Assembly (NCBI RefSeq): GCF_002234675.1
Contig: NC_019877.2
Span: forward strand, 4,681,041 to 4,745,040
Direction: 5' to 3'
Source: Oryzias latipes
Lineage: Eukaryota; Chordata; Actinopteri; Beloniformes; Adrianichthyidae
DNA: 64,000 nt
The notes below the pieces were generated by a model that did no database searches, was not told the DNA's origin, and worked only from the letters and a program-made list of their open reading frames with translations. The number at the start of each line of letters is the position of its first letter. The stretch's first letter is position 1. Made by a program: the position numbers and the translations under genes. Positions 1 to 12,560 of the stretch are shown in pieces.

Positions 1-240
1 TAGTGTATTATAATGTTCATTCCTCACAAGCAAAAACCCCAAAGTGTTATTTTGATCCATTCATGCATTTCTAAGTATTTCTCCAAATCCTGTGCTTTGA
101 GCTTCAGCCCCTCCCAATCCATGAAAACGAGCAGGTTCTTACATTGTGACATCACAAAGTGAGGAACAGTCCCTTGAGCTCGGAAAATGACTCATATTTC
201 ATAAAAAATGTGTTTTGTAGAGTGCCAAATGTAATATATC

Positions 241-305
<65 letters not shown>
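241..305. repeat. (AT)n(AG)n compound microsatellite
   Basis: About 25 bases of AT dinucleotides run directly into about 40 bases of AG dinucleotides. The minus-strand open frame across it, a run of Ser-Leu and Ile-Tyr, is an artefact of the repeat. Confidence 0.97.
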
Positions 306-309
<4 letters not shown>

Positions 310-429
310 TTTACAGTAGTTTACTCTGAAAGACTTACAAAAAGCATGATATAAGCCTTTTAAAGAAAAAAACCCAATCAAACCTACATAAAGTGTGAAT
401 ATTTCCTGCAATCTCTGTAAAATTAACCC

Positions 430-1060
430 TTTAAAGTCCCACTCCCAGTCCCATTTTTTGAGGTATTTTAGAGCTATTTGAGCCATTTTCCCATTGTCTT
501 TTGTGTATGCCATTTTCTAGGTCATAGTTTCTGTAGAGAAGCAGTAGTTTAGTAAAAATTTAAAACTGAGTTATGGGCGGAACCATTGGGAAGGCGCAAC
601 CCCGCCCGTCTTACCCTCCCTGTAGCTGAGAGCTCTCTGTTTACACTCTCTCCCTGCTAGCTTACAGTCCATAACACCCCCAGCCTAACATTCCTAAGGC
701 AACTAAAATGGCGAGCCCTATTTTAGTTATCCAGCTGTAGAGTTTTAAATCAGATGTCAACTCAGACGAGGAAAACAAAGATGTACATGGATCTAGTCAT
801 CTAGAACGGGATGCATCCGAACAGAACGGAGCAGGAAGCTCCGCCCAGTGTATTTTCAATGTCACAAATATGATTTTCCAAACTGCATTTTTTTGTCTGC
901 TCCTCATTAAAGATTTGAATAAAGACATACTCAGAAAAGCAATGTTAATCATAATTTTCTTCATATATGATCTCTATCACTACAAAAATGCTGCAAGAAC
1001 GTGTTAAAAACACCAAAAACACAATTTTTTATTGAAGTAGGTCCTCAACACTAGATATGT
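430..1060. repeat. Recurrent dispersed repeat (family A), longest copy
   Basis: This is the longest copy of a family found at least nine times in the window. Shared landmarks in order: a block near TTTCTAGG(A/T)CATAGTTTCTGCAGAG, then GAGTTATGGGCGGAACC, CAGACGAGGAAAACAA, GGATCTAGTC, a TTTTTTTGTCTGCTCCT block, and an end block rich in AACACCAAAAACACAATTTT. There is no coding capacity. It is probably a non-autonomous transposon. Confidence 0.75.
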
Positions 1061-1592
1061 TGCTGGAAACCTCTAAAATGTACGCTCTTTGAAATACTGT
1101 ACCTCTTTAACCCATTACAGATCACAGTGACTCCATTGACTCTGGCGTGGAGAAAAGCTGCTTTTCATATCAGCTTTATGACGATGAGCAACACAGTACT
1201 AGCGTAAAGTGTTGCATAATGTCATAAAGCCGCTCATGCGGATATACCCTGATTCCATAAGGAATTTACTACTGTGAAGTATTGCATATCAGCAAAAATC
1301 TGCTTTTTCGCTGCTCAAAACCCACTGGAATTACGTGAATTGCGTTAAATGGTTAAATAGTTACATAGTTACATAGTTATAAGAATGTAAACACAGAAGC
1401 TAAAGCGCTGGTTAAACAGTCTCTGGACTGCCCCGGTGTCACAGAGTCTGTTTTCTTTTCCTGTTTTCAATTTTTTTTCCTCTGCATGACTTTTTTACTT
1501 TTATTTTCCAGGTTCTGCAGTAGCTGGAGAGATTGATGTGGACCTCAACCCTCAACTCAAACAGTCCTACTGAAGAATGCTCATTCTCCACA

Positions 1593-2387
1593 ATGCCCTT
1601 GCTTACAGACTGGCTACTGCGCCACTCAGTGGTCATGTGTTTGCTGCTGCACAGTTTGGTCCTGCTGACCTTCTGCTTTCATCATGCTGCCACCACGTGC
1701 TCCAACCGGTGCTACTGCTCTGAGAGCGAGACCGGAGGAAAGACGGTGCGCTGCAGCAACCTTCAGCTCACAGAGATCCCACTGGACATCCCCAATGACA
1801 CACAACGCATCTACTTGGACTTTAACCTTTTGACCTCGGTCCCAACGAACGCTTTTGGAGGTTTATCCAACTTGATTGAACTGGACATATCGCATAATGA
1901 ATTAACCCAGCTCGAGCCCGGTGCCTTCAGAGGCCTCGGCCCCTCGCTTCAGTTCCTAGACCTGTCCTCGAACAAGTTAGTTAACTTTAACCCCGAGGCC
2001 TTTGATGGCCTACGGGCATATGCCAACCTAACGAACAATCCATGGCACTGTGACTGCAATTTGCAGATGGCCATGCCCCGCGTGGACCTGGAGCCTGTGT
2101 CGCTCACAGGCATTGTGTGCCAGACTTCTGACCCAGAGGAAATAGGCGTTGAAGGACATTCCTTCCTGTTGAAACCAGACATTGACTTATGCGTAGTGAT
2201 GAAGAAGACTACAGATGTTGCCATGCTGGTTGTAATGTTTGGCTGGTTTACGATGGTCATCTCCTATCTGGTTTACTACGTGAGGGCTAATCAAGAGGAC
2301 GCCCGCAGACATCTGGAGTATCTGAAGTCTTTGCCCAACCGGCAGGGCAGGTCAGAGGAGTCTTCCACCATAAGCACTGTGGTTTAG
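1593..2387 (+). CDS. LRRC3-family leucine-rich repeat membrane protein (LRRC3B/LRRC3C-like)
   Basis: A single coding exon gives a 264-residue type I membrane protein. Seen: a hydrophobic signal segment (about residues 8-30), an N-terminal cysteine cap (CSNRCYCS, then VRCSNL), three leucine-rich repeats containing YLDFNLLTSVP, LDISHNELTQL and LDLSSNKLVNF, a C-terminal cap (NNPWHCDCN), a transmembrane helix at about 209-230, and a short tail with NQEDARRHLEYLKSLP ending STVV. That tail and the helix are the family signature. I chose the ATG at 1593 over the in-frame ATG at 1533 because it puts the signal peptide at the N-terminus, as in LRRC3B. A splice acceptor (ttttccag) ends at 1511, so the exon begins there and 5'UTR exons lie upstream. 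The fragment PLLTDWLLRHSVVMCLLL resembles LRRC3B. Linkage to ghdc and kcnh4 favours LRRC3C, which is also on human 17q. Family certain, member not. Function in fish unknown. Confidence 0.93.
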   Translation: MPLLTDWLLRHSVVMCLLLHSLVLLTFCFHHAATTCSNRCYCSESETGGKTVRCSNLQLTEIPLDIPNDTQRIYLDFNLLTSVPTNAFGGLSNLIELDISHNELTQLEPGAFRGLGPSLQFLDLSSNKLVNFNPEAFDGLRAYANLTNNPWHCDCNLQMAMPRVDLEPVSLTGIVCQTSDPEEIGVEGHSFLLKPDIDLCVVMKKTTDVAMLVVMFGWFTMVISYLVYYVRANQEDARRHLEYLKSLPNRQGRSEESSTISTVV

Positions 2388-2745
2388 CGCTAATATAACA
2401 ACACATGTTACTGAAATTGTATCTCATAATGATGGGGCTTGCGACGCGGCCTGTACTTACACGGCCACCATCGGTGTCACCCAAGACGGAAACAAGTTCC
2501 TGCAGCGGAAGCTCCAGCATTTGCAACTTGTTCAGATGAATAATTCATCTTTCAACAGACCATCAAGACTTTTTTTTCCTTAGTTGATGGCCTAAGCTAG
2601 TAAAAGCAGTGGTGTGTTTCTGGTGAGTATGGGACACAAATGGGATTCATCCGGTGGTGCGTGCACTTTGATGCACCAACAGAGACAAGACACAGCTGTA
2701 TGAACACCAGAGGAACGAGCTTCATGTACAAATGCCTTTTCTATT

Positions 2746-2751
2746 AATAAA
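2746..2751 (+). terminator. Candidate polyadenylation signal of the LRRC3-family gene
   Basis: AATAAA lies about 360 bases after the stop codon. It is the first good hexamer downstream, so it gives a plausible short 3'UTR. No transcript evidence is available. Confidence 0.5.
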
Positions 2752-3529
2752 ATCCCTATGATATGCACACAAATGGTTTAAGTGAACTTAAGTTTTGCAT
2801 GGACTCTTTTGAACGAGTCTGTTTATAGAATTGAGTCCACTTCCTCCTGGAGAGAAAAGCACAGGAATTCAGTTTTTCATGAAGGGGCTGTGTGTTTGAT
2901 ACTAACCCATCAGGCACAGCATGTCTATTAGATTACTCATACATCTATTGCAGATATCTACTGGACATCTCTGATTTTATTACTCTATAAGAGGCTTAAA
3001 CTCAAACTCAAACTTTATTTATTTATATAGCGCCTTTCATTTCAATTAAAAACACAAAGCGCTTTGCATAAAAGCAGATAAAACAGTCATAAAAACCAAA
3101 GATTGTTAAAAACAGCAAACAAAGGACAATCACACAAAGATGGGACCCCTCCCTCACCCCCCAACCCCCCAACCCACCCACCCACACCCCACCTACCCAG
3201 TTCCCCCCGTAGAACCCTGAACAGAACCAAAGAACTGCAGCTTAAAGAAGGTCTGGCTTGGTACTGCTGCGAGGAAACGATATGATGGGGATCCATTTAT
3301 TCCAAGGCCCAGCCCGACCACAGGGGTCAGTACCACAGCCCCCGCCCAGCACAGAGCAGCCCAGGGCCCACTCCATGGCTATTAGACCACAGAGCGGGAA
3401 CCCAGCCCGCCCAACGAGAACGGGCACTGCAACAGCAACAGCACCCCCTACAGGTCAAGCCGGTGGTGCCCCAGAAAAGTGGATCCCCAAGAGGAAACAC
3501 TGGAGTTAAAAACATCAGAATAAAAATGA

Positions 3530-3790
3530 TCATAAAATAACAACAATAAAAATAGAAAAAAAGATAAAAAAAATAAATAAAATAAGATTTAACAATTTTA
3601 GTAATTAAAAAATAAAATACGTAAACTGATTAAAACATAACCTACGTATCATTGGTAAAATAACAATAAAAAGAATAGCATATTAAAAACAGAGATAATA
3701 ATAGTCCTTACAAATAAATAAATAAATGAATAAATACGTAAATAAATAAATTAATTAATAAATAGATAGATAAAAAATAAAAAGACATAG
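3530..3790. repeat. A/T-rich low-complexity tract with AAATA iterations
   Basis: An imperfect (AAAT)n-type tract that includes AATAAATAAATAAATGAATA. It is simple-sequence DNA with no coding signal. Confidence 0.8.
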
Positions 3791-3937
3791 GAAATGTTCA
3801 AAGTCATTTAAAAGCCAATAGAGTTGGCTTTTAACCAATAGAGTTCTCAAAAAGATCTGCATACCAGAGTCTTCTATACACCTACTTGTAGCCATCTAAT
3901 TTTGGAATATTTTACAGTACTTTTTTAAAAAACATTT

Positions 3938-4165
3938 AGCCGGTTTAGCTCGTGCTGGTTTGCAGCGCCTTCTGTCCGTGAAACCAGGGTTTGACTCTGG
4001 GCTGCTCCCTGTTCCCTTCTCTACTTCTGTGCCAGTCCCAAGCCCGGTTGCTTTGAGAGGGTTGCGTCAGGAAGGGCATCCAGCGTAAAACATTGCCAAC
4101 TTTACCATGCGACTCGTTCGCTGTGGCGACCCCTGATGGGAAAAGCCAAAAGGGAAACAACAACT
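3938..4165 (+). mobile_element. tRNA-derived SINE-like element with LINE-type tail
   Basis: The head has an A-box-like TAGCTCGTGCTGG and a B-box-like GGTTTGACTCTGG, as in tRNA-derived SINEs. The tail has CAGGAAGGGCATCCAGCG and CTGTGGCGACCCCTGATGGG, a block shared by many teleost SINE and RTE-type repeats. The assignment rests on these recalled consensus blocks. Confidence 0.65.
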
Positions 4166-4194
4166 TCAGATAAAATAAAACTCTGCAATTTTTA

Positions 4195-4480
4195 ATGCTT
4201 TTTGGGGTCACAGGGTTGCTGGAGCCAACCCAGCTACTGCTGGTCACCTGCTTGTTGCAGGGCCACCTAAGGACAACTTAAAAATACCAATTAAACTAGG
4301 AAGCATATTTTTGGACTAAGGGAGGAAGCCGGAATCTCTGGAGAAACCGCCCACACATGCACGAGGAGAACATGCAAACTCCACACAGAAATCTCCCAGC
4401 TGGGATTTGAGGCGGGACCTTCTAACTGTGAGGCAAGAGTGCCAGCCACTGCACCACTGCACCACTGAGCAGCTCACAAT
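4195..4480. mobile_element. LINE (L2-like) 3'-end fragment
   Basis: It carries the common teleost block series GGGGTCACAGGGTTGCTGGAG, GGGAGGAAGCCGGA, GAGAACATGCAAACTCCACA and CAACTGTGAGGCAAGAG-like sequence, ending near a CACTGCACCAC run. This is a degraded 3' end of a non-LTR retrotransposon; no ORF remains. Confidence 0.65.
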
Positions 4481-6654
4481 TCTATTTAGTCAAGACCTTT
4501 AGCATTGCGAAACTTGCTTTCTCCCATTATCGCAAAAAAAAAAAAACTTTTTAAACTATTGACTCTAAGAGTTACTGTTTTTCTCATTTTAAGCCTTAAT
4601 AATTGTTTGTTTTTTACAATCCTGGACACTTTCGTGTTGGGGTAATTTGTACAATTTTTGCTTCTGGTTGATGATGTCAGGCACCATCTTGTCTGGTCCT
4701 CTAAAGCCTAAAACCACCATTTAAGCACCTTCTAAATTATTCTTTATGTTATTTAATCGCTCTATTTAATTACCCTCCTCAAGAAAAACGGTGGCTTATT
4801 TACAGCATGCAAGGGATGATGGGACACAATTAACTTTAGGAAAGTGTTCTGCAGGAGATCTAGTGATGTGCAATAGTCCTCTATGAGTCAATGTCTACTG
4901 GATGAATAAGGCTCATCTATAGCTGTGAACATCTAAATAACCATGATTTATATATCTAATGGACACGTCCGTTTACAAGAAAAAGATACATGTCTTATAA
5001 AAAGATCAGAAACCTTCAGAACTAGGAAGTTTAAAAAAAAAGAAAGTGGTTATTAGTCACCAGATTGTGGGGGTTGGTGCATTTCATGACCAGACAAAGA
5101 TGTTGATTTTCAATTTCCCAACACCTCCAAAGAACAGGATGCCTTTGAATCTCCTCGGATTATATCATCAGTCAAGGCCTTTAAACAGGACGGAATGGAG
5201 GTGAAATCGAATTGGTATCACACACAGCTCCTAGATGGACTCATTTCTCTCAGAAAATCCCAACTCCACCTGAATAATGTAATTTGATGTTTGAGACCAG
5301 GGAAAGGGTTTTTCAACAAGTGTTGCACCTATGCTTCATACACCATCGCCTGCAGAGCCAATGCAAACAAATAAGTTATTCATGATGAGCACGAGGAACG
5401 CTGGTGCTGAAAGTCTTGGACGGCACCCATCTTCTCGAGTGACCCAGATTTGGCAGAGAAATTAGGAGAGGATACCACAGGGGATCGTCTGCCACCGTCT
5501 TTCCTGCCTGAGTTGCACTTGTTACTTTAAAGCACTTTCCAAATGGCCTTAAGCTGCTGGCAGAGGGTCCAGAAGAGTCACAATGCATTAGGATGGCACA
5601 ACTCAAAGCAGCGTACCGCTCCTTTCACAGCTTGGGTCCCAGCTTTTTAGGCTTTAAGTGTTATGTGACAAGCAGGGATGATTTAAATGATGTGAGTTCA
5701 GGTTGGTGCCTAATGTGGTAGCTTATCAAGATAATAGGAAAATGCTCGTTTAAAATCAGAGGAGGGGCAGCAATTCTATAATGTTTTCATTTTGTTTCAC
5801 ATCTGAACTTAACTTATTTTCTTGAATATCTTCTTACCAGAACGTTCAGTAAATATTTTTTTAATCAGCCAAAAACTACTGTTCCCAGGGCCCCACCAAT
5901 TCACATTTGGTGTAATTGAAAAGCTCCAAATGTCCTATGTAGAAAAGAAAGGGAGTTAATTCAGTTGTATGCAGTAGTTGGACTATAATCAAAAGTTTAG
6001 AAATGTTCTCTACAGAGGACACATTTACTTCGCTGGTAATCAGGACGATAAACAGATATAGTAAAAGATCATTGCATTACTTTTTAAACTAATCTGCGAC
6101 ATAAGTTTTAATTTTGTACAGGAATAATCTGCGTCTTTCTTTTTGGTTTCTTCTCCAACTCAATTTTTTTCCTTTTTTTTTGCACTATTCAATTCAATTC
6201 AATTCAATTTTGTTTGTAAAGCCCAAATTCACACCAACAGTCGTCTCGATGGGCTTCGTATAGGTAATTGAAAAAGTTAAACATAAAATCAAAAGGATCA
6301 TGAATACATAGAATTCAATAGGACAATACTAAATTGAACTAATTAAACAGCCTAAACTAAACTGGACATCCCTGCCCTTAGACCCCCCTTCGCAGTAAGG
6401 AAACACTCCTAAAAAAAACGGACTAGTTAAAATAGCACAAATGCAGGTTTAAAAGCAGGCTGAACGCAACTTTCAGTTTGTGTCAGTTTAGTTAGGTTTT
6501 CATTTCTTTAAATGTCGTAATAAATGTCCATTTAGGTTGCCATAGAGTGAAATAAAATGCCTCAAACAGTCTAGTTGGCTTAGAGTGCTTTAGTGCATTT
6601 CACTTCAATACATGACTTATGACGTGATGACAAGGGCTCACAGAAAGAAGGCCG

Positions 6655-6905
6655 GCTGGGGTACCTGAAACAGAACATCAACGGGGGACCTTTCTGTGTG
6701 GAGTTTGGATGTTCTCCCCGTGCAGGCGTGGGTTTTCATCATAGGTTCATTGGTTACTCTAAATTGTCCCTAGGTGTGAATGTGAGTGTGCATGGGTGTA
6801 TGGTTTGTGGCCCTGCGACAGACTGGCGTCCTGTCTAGGATGTCCACTGCCTTTGCCCATGAGTGGCAGGGATAGGCTCCGGTAGCCCCGAGATATAATC
6901 CTATA
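6655..6905. mobile_element. LINE (L2-like) 3'-end fragment, opposite orientation
   Basis: It contains TGTGTGGAGTTTGGATGTTC, CTCTAAATTGTCCCTAGGTG, CCCTGCGACAGACTGGCG and GGGATAGGCTCCGGTAG, the reverse complement of the block series near 4195-4480. No coding capacity. Confidence 0.65.
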
Positions 6906-7159
6906 TCTCATAGAAAATGTAAATATCACTAAGTTTTATTTTGTGGATGTCATCAAAGAGTTATAGGAAAACACCTTACTTTTAAAAAACTTTTGCATTT
7001 TTTGTGAATTCTTTGATGTAGTGGACTTTACAGGGTTAAAACTAAATCTAGATCCAGACGGGATTTCAAATAAGGAGAATAAAATCTCATAAGGCAGGAA
7101 AAGTGTAATGTAAAAAGAGATGTATTATGAATTACTGTGTGACACCTTTGTTACTCATT

Positions 7160-7580
7160 CCTTAAAGTCCCACTGATCATCTTTTGATCTATTTAAATCA
7201 AATCATATTTATGCCGTTTTTTTTGCCAAATAATTTTCTGGGACATTGCAGAGCAGCAGGAGTTCACTAGAAATTTGGCTCTGAGTTGTGGGTGGGACTG
7301 TTGGTGCAGAGCAACCCCACCCCCCTTCCCTTCCCCATTGCCAAGGCCTTGGAGCAAGGAGCTCGTGGAACGCCCAGGGTTTTTTCTACGTCACAAATAC
7401 AATCATTTTCAAGCAGCGTTTTTTTTGTCTGCTCCTGACTCAGAATGGTTTGATTCAGGAAATACTCAGAAATACTAATTTTAGCTTAATTTTTGCATAA
7501 AAGTCCTCCATCATTAGAGAAATGCAAGAAAAACATGTTAGAATCATCAAAAACACAATTTTCTAAGGAGTGGATCTTTA
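7160..7580. repeat. Recurrent dispersed repeat (family A), copy 2
   Basis: About 420 bases. It begins AAAGTCCCACTGATCATCTT and ends with AACACAATTTTCTAAGGAGTGGATCTTTA-type sequence, so its ends are roughly inverted (CCCACTGATCAT against GAGTGGATCTTT). It carries the internal GAGTTGTGGGTGGGACTG and TTGTCTGCTCCTGA blocks. Confidence 0.7.
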
Positions 7581-8804
7581 AATAAAACAGCTCAAAGTTC
7601 TACTTTTTGAGTTTGCCAACAGAAAACAAACTGTTGGTCTTGAGAAAGCTGAGGTGCGGCTCCCGTGACGAGCAGGAGGATCCGCCACACTGAAAAATAG
7701 ATGGTAAACCTCTCTCTGACATTTCCTGCCACACACAGCTTTCCCCACTTTTCGTCCCTCGGATCCTCACATTCTCTGCTCCTCCACAAGAGGAGATAAA
7801 CCGAAAACTAGCAGCAGATGAGCGTGTCAGTGTTTACTTCTGCTGATGTGAGTGAGCCCTTTCTTTTGTTCAGCAGTATGTACGACAGGTGTGTGTGAAT
7901 GGCCGGAGCGAGGGTGCCGGTAATGTGACGCCTCTGCTGCAGCATGCATAAATGTCACTGAGGTTAATTTAAATTTCAGGCCAGCTCAGCTTGCTCCACC
8001 TGCTGTCTTGGACACGCTACACTGGTGTGAGCATTGCAACTGCTGGGTAATGGGACACAAAGTGGGGGATAAGGTAACACATCCAATCCCGCAGAGAACA
8101 GGCCAGTTTAGGGTTGCAGGTGAAAATGTTGCCGTGCTTGGAGGCCACAAACAAGAGAAGCCTCTGCCAATGTTCTCTGAGAGGATCAGGAATTCTGTTT
8201 CTCCTTCAAACAACAGGATTGATGTGAAAACAAATTGTGTGTCTTTGATGACTTCAAGTTAAGTAGAAACTAGACAACCATTTTGATATGATAATAGCCT
8301 GCCTAAACCAACTTTCAGACAATTCTTCACTTGAGAGGTTTCAACGCTCTTAAAGTAAATTTGTCACCTCTTTTATTCATTTCACCTTGTTTTAATCATT
8401 CCTGGTGGAAACAAAAGTGGGATAGACAAAGAGGAAAGCTTTTTATTCTTAAGTTTCCAACCACTTGGACGCACGAAGAAAATCATTTATATTAATTCAC
8501 CAAAAATCCAGGATATGACAAATATTGAGCAAAAAAAAAGTTTTCTATAAGATTTTTATATGAGGTTTTAAAAACTGTATGATTGATGGCAAAATCAGAA
8601 AACTTGGAGTTTTCCCCCAAAAACGTTTTTTTTTATATGAAGTAAAATGAATATAATCAAGAATTGAATTTAATATGTAAAAACAAGCCTGATCAAATAT
8701 TCTGTCAATGCAAAGAGTACATTTTCATAAGAAGTGAATTGTCTGCTACAACACACTGCTATTTAATCCAAATGAAATAAATACACTGGCTGGTTTAGAA
8801 AAAT

Positions 8805-8940
8805 ATTCATTGATTCGTTCATTTTCTTAACCGTTTTTTCCCTTTCAGGGTCACGGGGCTGCTGGAGCCTATCCCGACCACTTGTGGGCGAAGGCAGGGG
8901 ACAACCTGGACAGGTCGCCGGTCTGTCGCAGGGTTAGAAA
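8805..8940. mobile_element. LINE (L2-like) 3'-end fragment
   Basis: A short relic carrying GGGTCACGGGGCTGCTGGAG, CCTATCCCGACCA and GGACAGGTCGCCGGTCTGTC, in the same orientation as the fragment near 4195. Confidence 0.6.
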
Positions 8941-9397
8941 AATATACTGATGCTATTTTTAAACTGACTGTAAACAATAAAAAAGCACTTTTAAAGTTTC
9001 TTGATGTGCTTTTTTGCTGGATAAACCTGCGGAGCAATTGAAAAATGTCTTTCACTCTTTGGGTCAAAACACATTTAAATGGCAGTAGCCAAACTTCCTC
9101 CCTTTCTAAGTCCAAAAACAACAAGGTAAAGTTTGTTTATAATGCCCTGTTAAAAAGTCTGCTCATAACTTTATTTTTAAGTTATTTTTTTCCTACATAT
9201 TTTTGTCACATGAGACAAACAAAAAATATTTCAATAAAAACAACTTAACAGTCTCACGCAGAAGCAAAACTTTTATGACACTAAAAATTTCTGATGAAAG
9301 GTTACAGGTTACATTTCTTGTTCAATTAATTAAGTCAATCTTAATAGTGGCATTCTTTAAAGCCAAACTCGACTTTAAACCACATGAAGTGGCCACA

Positions 9398-9411
9398 GTG
9401 CCACCTAGTGG
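9398..9411 (-). promoter_or_regulatory. CTCF-consensus match
   Basis: Read on the minus strand this is CCACTAGGTGGCAC, a full match to the widely used vertebrate CTCF core CCASYAGRKGGCRS. It lies about 1.7 kb upstream of the gpam first exon. Occupancy is unknown. Confidence 0.4.
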
Positions 9412-11034
9412 ACAAAAGTATGTAACATTTGAACGCCCTACGGTGGCCGAGAAGGACACTGACATCTTACAAAATTCACTTTTAGAGGGTAACATGGCTC
9501 TCTAGGCTGTTTACAAGAATAAATCAACAAAACCACTGCCTTAGAATGCAAAAAAGAAAAAAAATATTTGTAACAAAAACAACAATTTATTGACTGAATG
9601 ATTTATTTAAAAAAGCGTTTATTACTAAGGTCAAGCTTGAATAATCCAAGCTCTACTATTATTTACAACATACTTCTTAAAATAGCCAACCGTTGCTAAA
9701 ATAAACCTTCATACATACATAAAATGACTGACAACGCATAAAACATAAATTACTTTAATTAACTTAGTTAACTAAAGCAAAAACAACAGACCAGAATAAG
9801 TAAGGAGACAAAATAACAAAATAAAGTCACACAAACCTTTAACTTATTTATCCTCCTGACTGCTAGCAATGCAAGTTTGTTCTCTGTAGAGGACATTTCC
9901 AATGCTGAATATCAACCACTAAAAACTCTTTTTCCTATCAACAGAGCACATTTTGGGCTTTTAAAATGATACTAAATGTGAAAAGGTCAGGCTCTCTGAA
10001 CTTTTTGTTTGATTTAAAAGAAATTTGGCTGAACTCTTTTTTGTCAAGAGGTCATGAATTGATTGACAACACCACTTGTTTGGAATAATTATCAAAAGTA
10101 AAAGAAAAAATGGTATAAATCAGCAAAAAAAATGTCTACTATAAACACAAACAGAATCACAGGGGATGCATCTGAGATGAGTAACCTTGTAAAAGGTAAA
10201 AGATCCTTTAGCTAACATACAAACATTACTAAAAATATATGCACATGAATCCTTTTAAAACTGATCAACTCTTGTTTGACACAATAACAAGTAAAACCTT
10301 AACTTCAGGGTGACTTGAAAAATTGAAATTGAAAATTGTAAATTGAAAACTTGAGCCAAATAATAAATTGTAACTTGAATTTCCATATGTTTATAACAGA
10401 AACTGAAAGAAGTTCTGGTACCCGGTTTTAGTTCTCTTCAGAAAATTTGTGTTTGTTTCAAAAATACAGTTTAAAGCTTTTTTGGCCATAACAAAATTAA
10501 AAAAAAGAATTTATGTTCATAAATTAAAGCATTTCAACAATAAAACACATTCACTTCACACAATTAACCATACATATTGTAACATAATTAACTAAATGTT
10601 GTCTTTTCATTTTACAGCCAATTTAAGAACAAACCACCCCACCGTAAACCATATGATACAAAAATGTATTTCAAAGAAGAAATTGGGTGCAAATGTTAGG
10701 TGCAATAACAAAAATGAAACCAATAATAAATAAACGAAAGAACAATTTTAAAACAAGAACATCTGACCCAACTAGTCCAAAGAGTTCAGAGCTTTTTTAA
10801 AAGATTTTAATAAAATAAAAATAATTCAAACATTCGTGATAAATAAATAAATAAAAAAATTGTTTATGTCACTAGCATAAAAAACTACTTTTTTTTATCT
10901 TTTTTTTTTTTTTACTTTTTTTTATCTTGAAGCATTCCATTTTTGCAGGAAGTCGTCAACTTATCTTGGAATGAGTTGTGGGGACTTTCTTTGCCCACAC
11001 AAAACATTAATTTGAAAAACCGTGCCTATGGAGT

Positions 11035-11300
11035 AAGTTAACTTCCGGTGTAGGAGAACAACATCCGCTTGCGCGCGGGGTCGTTCCGCCATTTCTTCCC
11101 CGCAGTCAAGCATCATTGGCTCTCGGCTGGAGAAGGCTGGCTTTCAAGCAAGTGACGGCTCACCGCAGTGTCAAAGCGCTGTGCCGCTCCGTCCTCTGTC
11201 TGCTCGTCACTATTACAGCAGAGTTCAGCTCGCCAGCGGTCACGATTTTTGTCGATTAGCTTATTCCTGAGACACGAATCTGCGTAACATGAAACTGAAG
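11035..11300 (+). promoter_or_regulatory. gpam: gpam promoter/first (untranslated) exon region
   Basis: A locally CpG-rich island (CGCTTGCGCGCGGGGTCG near 11070) in otherwise A/T-rich DNA. It holds a YY1-like CCGCCATTT near 11087 and an inverted CCAAT box (ATTGG, 11114-11118). A good donor (AAG|gtaagc) closes the exon at 11300. The start site is inferred, not seen. Mammalian GPAM promoters are reported to respond to NF-Y and SREBP; the ATTGG box is compatible with that, but this is inference. An ATG at 11289, just before the donor, opens a short upstream frame, so this exon is untranslated for gpam. Confidence 0.6.
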
Positions 11301-12469
11301 GTAAGCGATATTTTAATTTTAGCAAGTCAAGCTAACGGTGATGCTAGCCGGCTCAGCGGCGGAGGAATGGATACATTTTTGCAGCCAATGGCAATGCGGC
11401 TCGCGTGCTGATATGATATGGTGCCAGTTTTTTACTGTAACACGAAATTACATGACGTTTTTAATAAAGTTATATAGAAGTTTATGAAATAGCACAACGT
11501 CACCCTTGTATAATTTTAGAAATATTGATATAAGAGTGCCCTTTGTGACAAGCTTGATATGCTAGTACTATCTTGTTAAATAAGTTAACTCGCTTCCTTG
11601 TTTTAGTTCATGACAGGCCGAACCAACTTTTTTTTTTTTTTAAGTTCAGTTCTGAAATAAGCCTGGCAGGACGCCACAAGGCAAGCCGCGACATATTATA
11701 ACCGTTCAGGGCAGGCAGCGTTGATGATCTCTCTCTTGAAGTGCAGCTTTTCATGATCCGGCCACGGTGAAGATGTGTTTAGCCTGTGCTGAACAAAACA
11801 AAGTCAAAGCAGAGAAGAGAGAAAAAAAAGAGACAACAGGCTTCCCTGGTTTGTGCTTTTGTCTACTGGTATTCTGCACAGCCCATCTGTCACAAAGACT
11901 AGTCTAGTTTGACCTGGTTAGTTCAAACAGAATGCGGAGTGTCAGACAGATTAACCTAAATGTGAACTCTGGGAGCTAAAAGTATTGGTAGCATATCATC
12001 CACGTGTTTACAGTAAATCACAATATTAAAAAAATATGTTAATATTGTTTTTAATTTACACTATCTTGACCTTTTGTGTTCCAAAGTGAGATAACTAATT
12101 CACATCATCATAAAAGACATGCAACAGTTTTAACCCTAGATTTCAGTTAAATAAGTCAAACATATTTTTATTTTGAAAATACGTAATTGATCTATTACAT
12201 CCACTAGGTTTTCTTCTGAAACAGTTTCTTGCTCTTTTTTTTTAAAATAAAACTGTTTTTCTACTTGTCTTTATTTGAATAATTCATTACTTCACTTCTT
12301 TGTTCACTTTAAACCACTAGTTGTGTTGATAAAGGTTTTTTTCGTGAGCAAATAAAATATTTAGTCGAATCATGAACTTAAAACTAAATCAAGTTTTGAA
12401 TTTTAAATCAACTTGATTCTGTAGTTTGGCTTTGATACCCAACCCCACTAGATATATTTAGCTTCCTTT

Positions 12470-12560
12470 GCTTTAAAGACCCATTCTGAAATTTGACATT
12501 TAAAAGACCTCTGGGAAAACTTTAAATATGATTAAAAGATGGTCAGAGTGGCACTTTCAT
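12470..12560. repeat. Recurrent dispersed repeat (family A), terminal fragment
   Basis: AAAGACCCATTCTGAAAT at one end and AAAGATGGTCAGAGTGGCAC at the other, with TTTAAAAGACCTCTGGGAAA between. It looks like two family termini with the interior deleted. Confidence 0.45.

Larger units (their letters stand above)
1..1510. other. Intergenic/5' region: microsatellite plus two dispersed repeats
   Basis: There is no convincing protein-coding exon. The stretch holds an (AT)n(AG)n microsatellite, a long copy of the recurrent window repeat (about 430-1060), and a diverged repeat (about 1085-1390) ending in short TAGTTACA iterations. Untranslated exons of the LRRC3-family gene may be here but cannot be seen. 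Confidence 0.6.
2760..11030. other. Intergenic region, repeat-rich, no gene seen
   Basis: Between the LRRC3-family gene and gpam I see no exon with family resemblance. Recognisable content is listed separately: SINE-like and LINE 3'-end relics, one family A copy, and A/T-rich low-complexity DNA (3530-3790, 9540-10920). The open frames of 60-100 codons here have no recognisable domains. Distal regulatory elements cannot be excluded. Confidence 0.6.

Noticed and set aside
199-513. A minus-strand 104-codon frame with long Ser-Leu and Ile-Tyr runs
   Set aside because: It is produced by the (AT)n(AG)n microsatellite.
3938-4000. A functional tRNA gene
   Set aside because: A-box and B-box-like words are present, but no cloverleaf can be folded and the sequence continues into a SINE tail.
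8008-8262. An 84-codon frame beginning MDTLHWCEHCNCW in intergenic DNA
   Set aside because: It has a Cys/His look at the start but no zinc-finger spacing, no splice context and no resemblance to a family.
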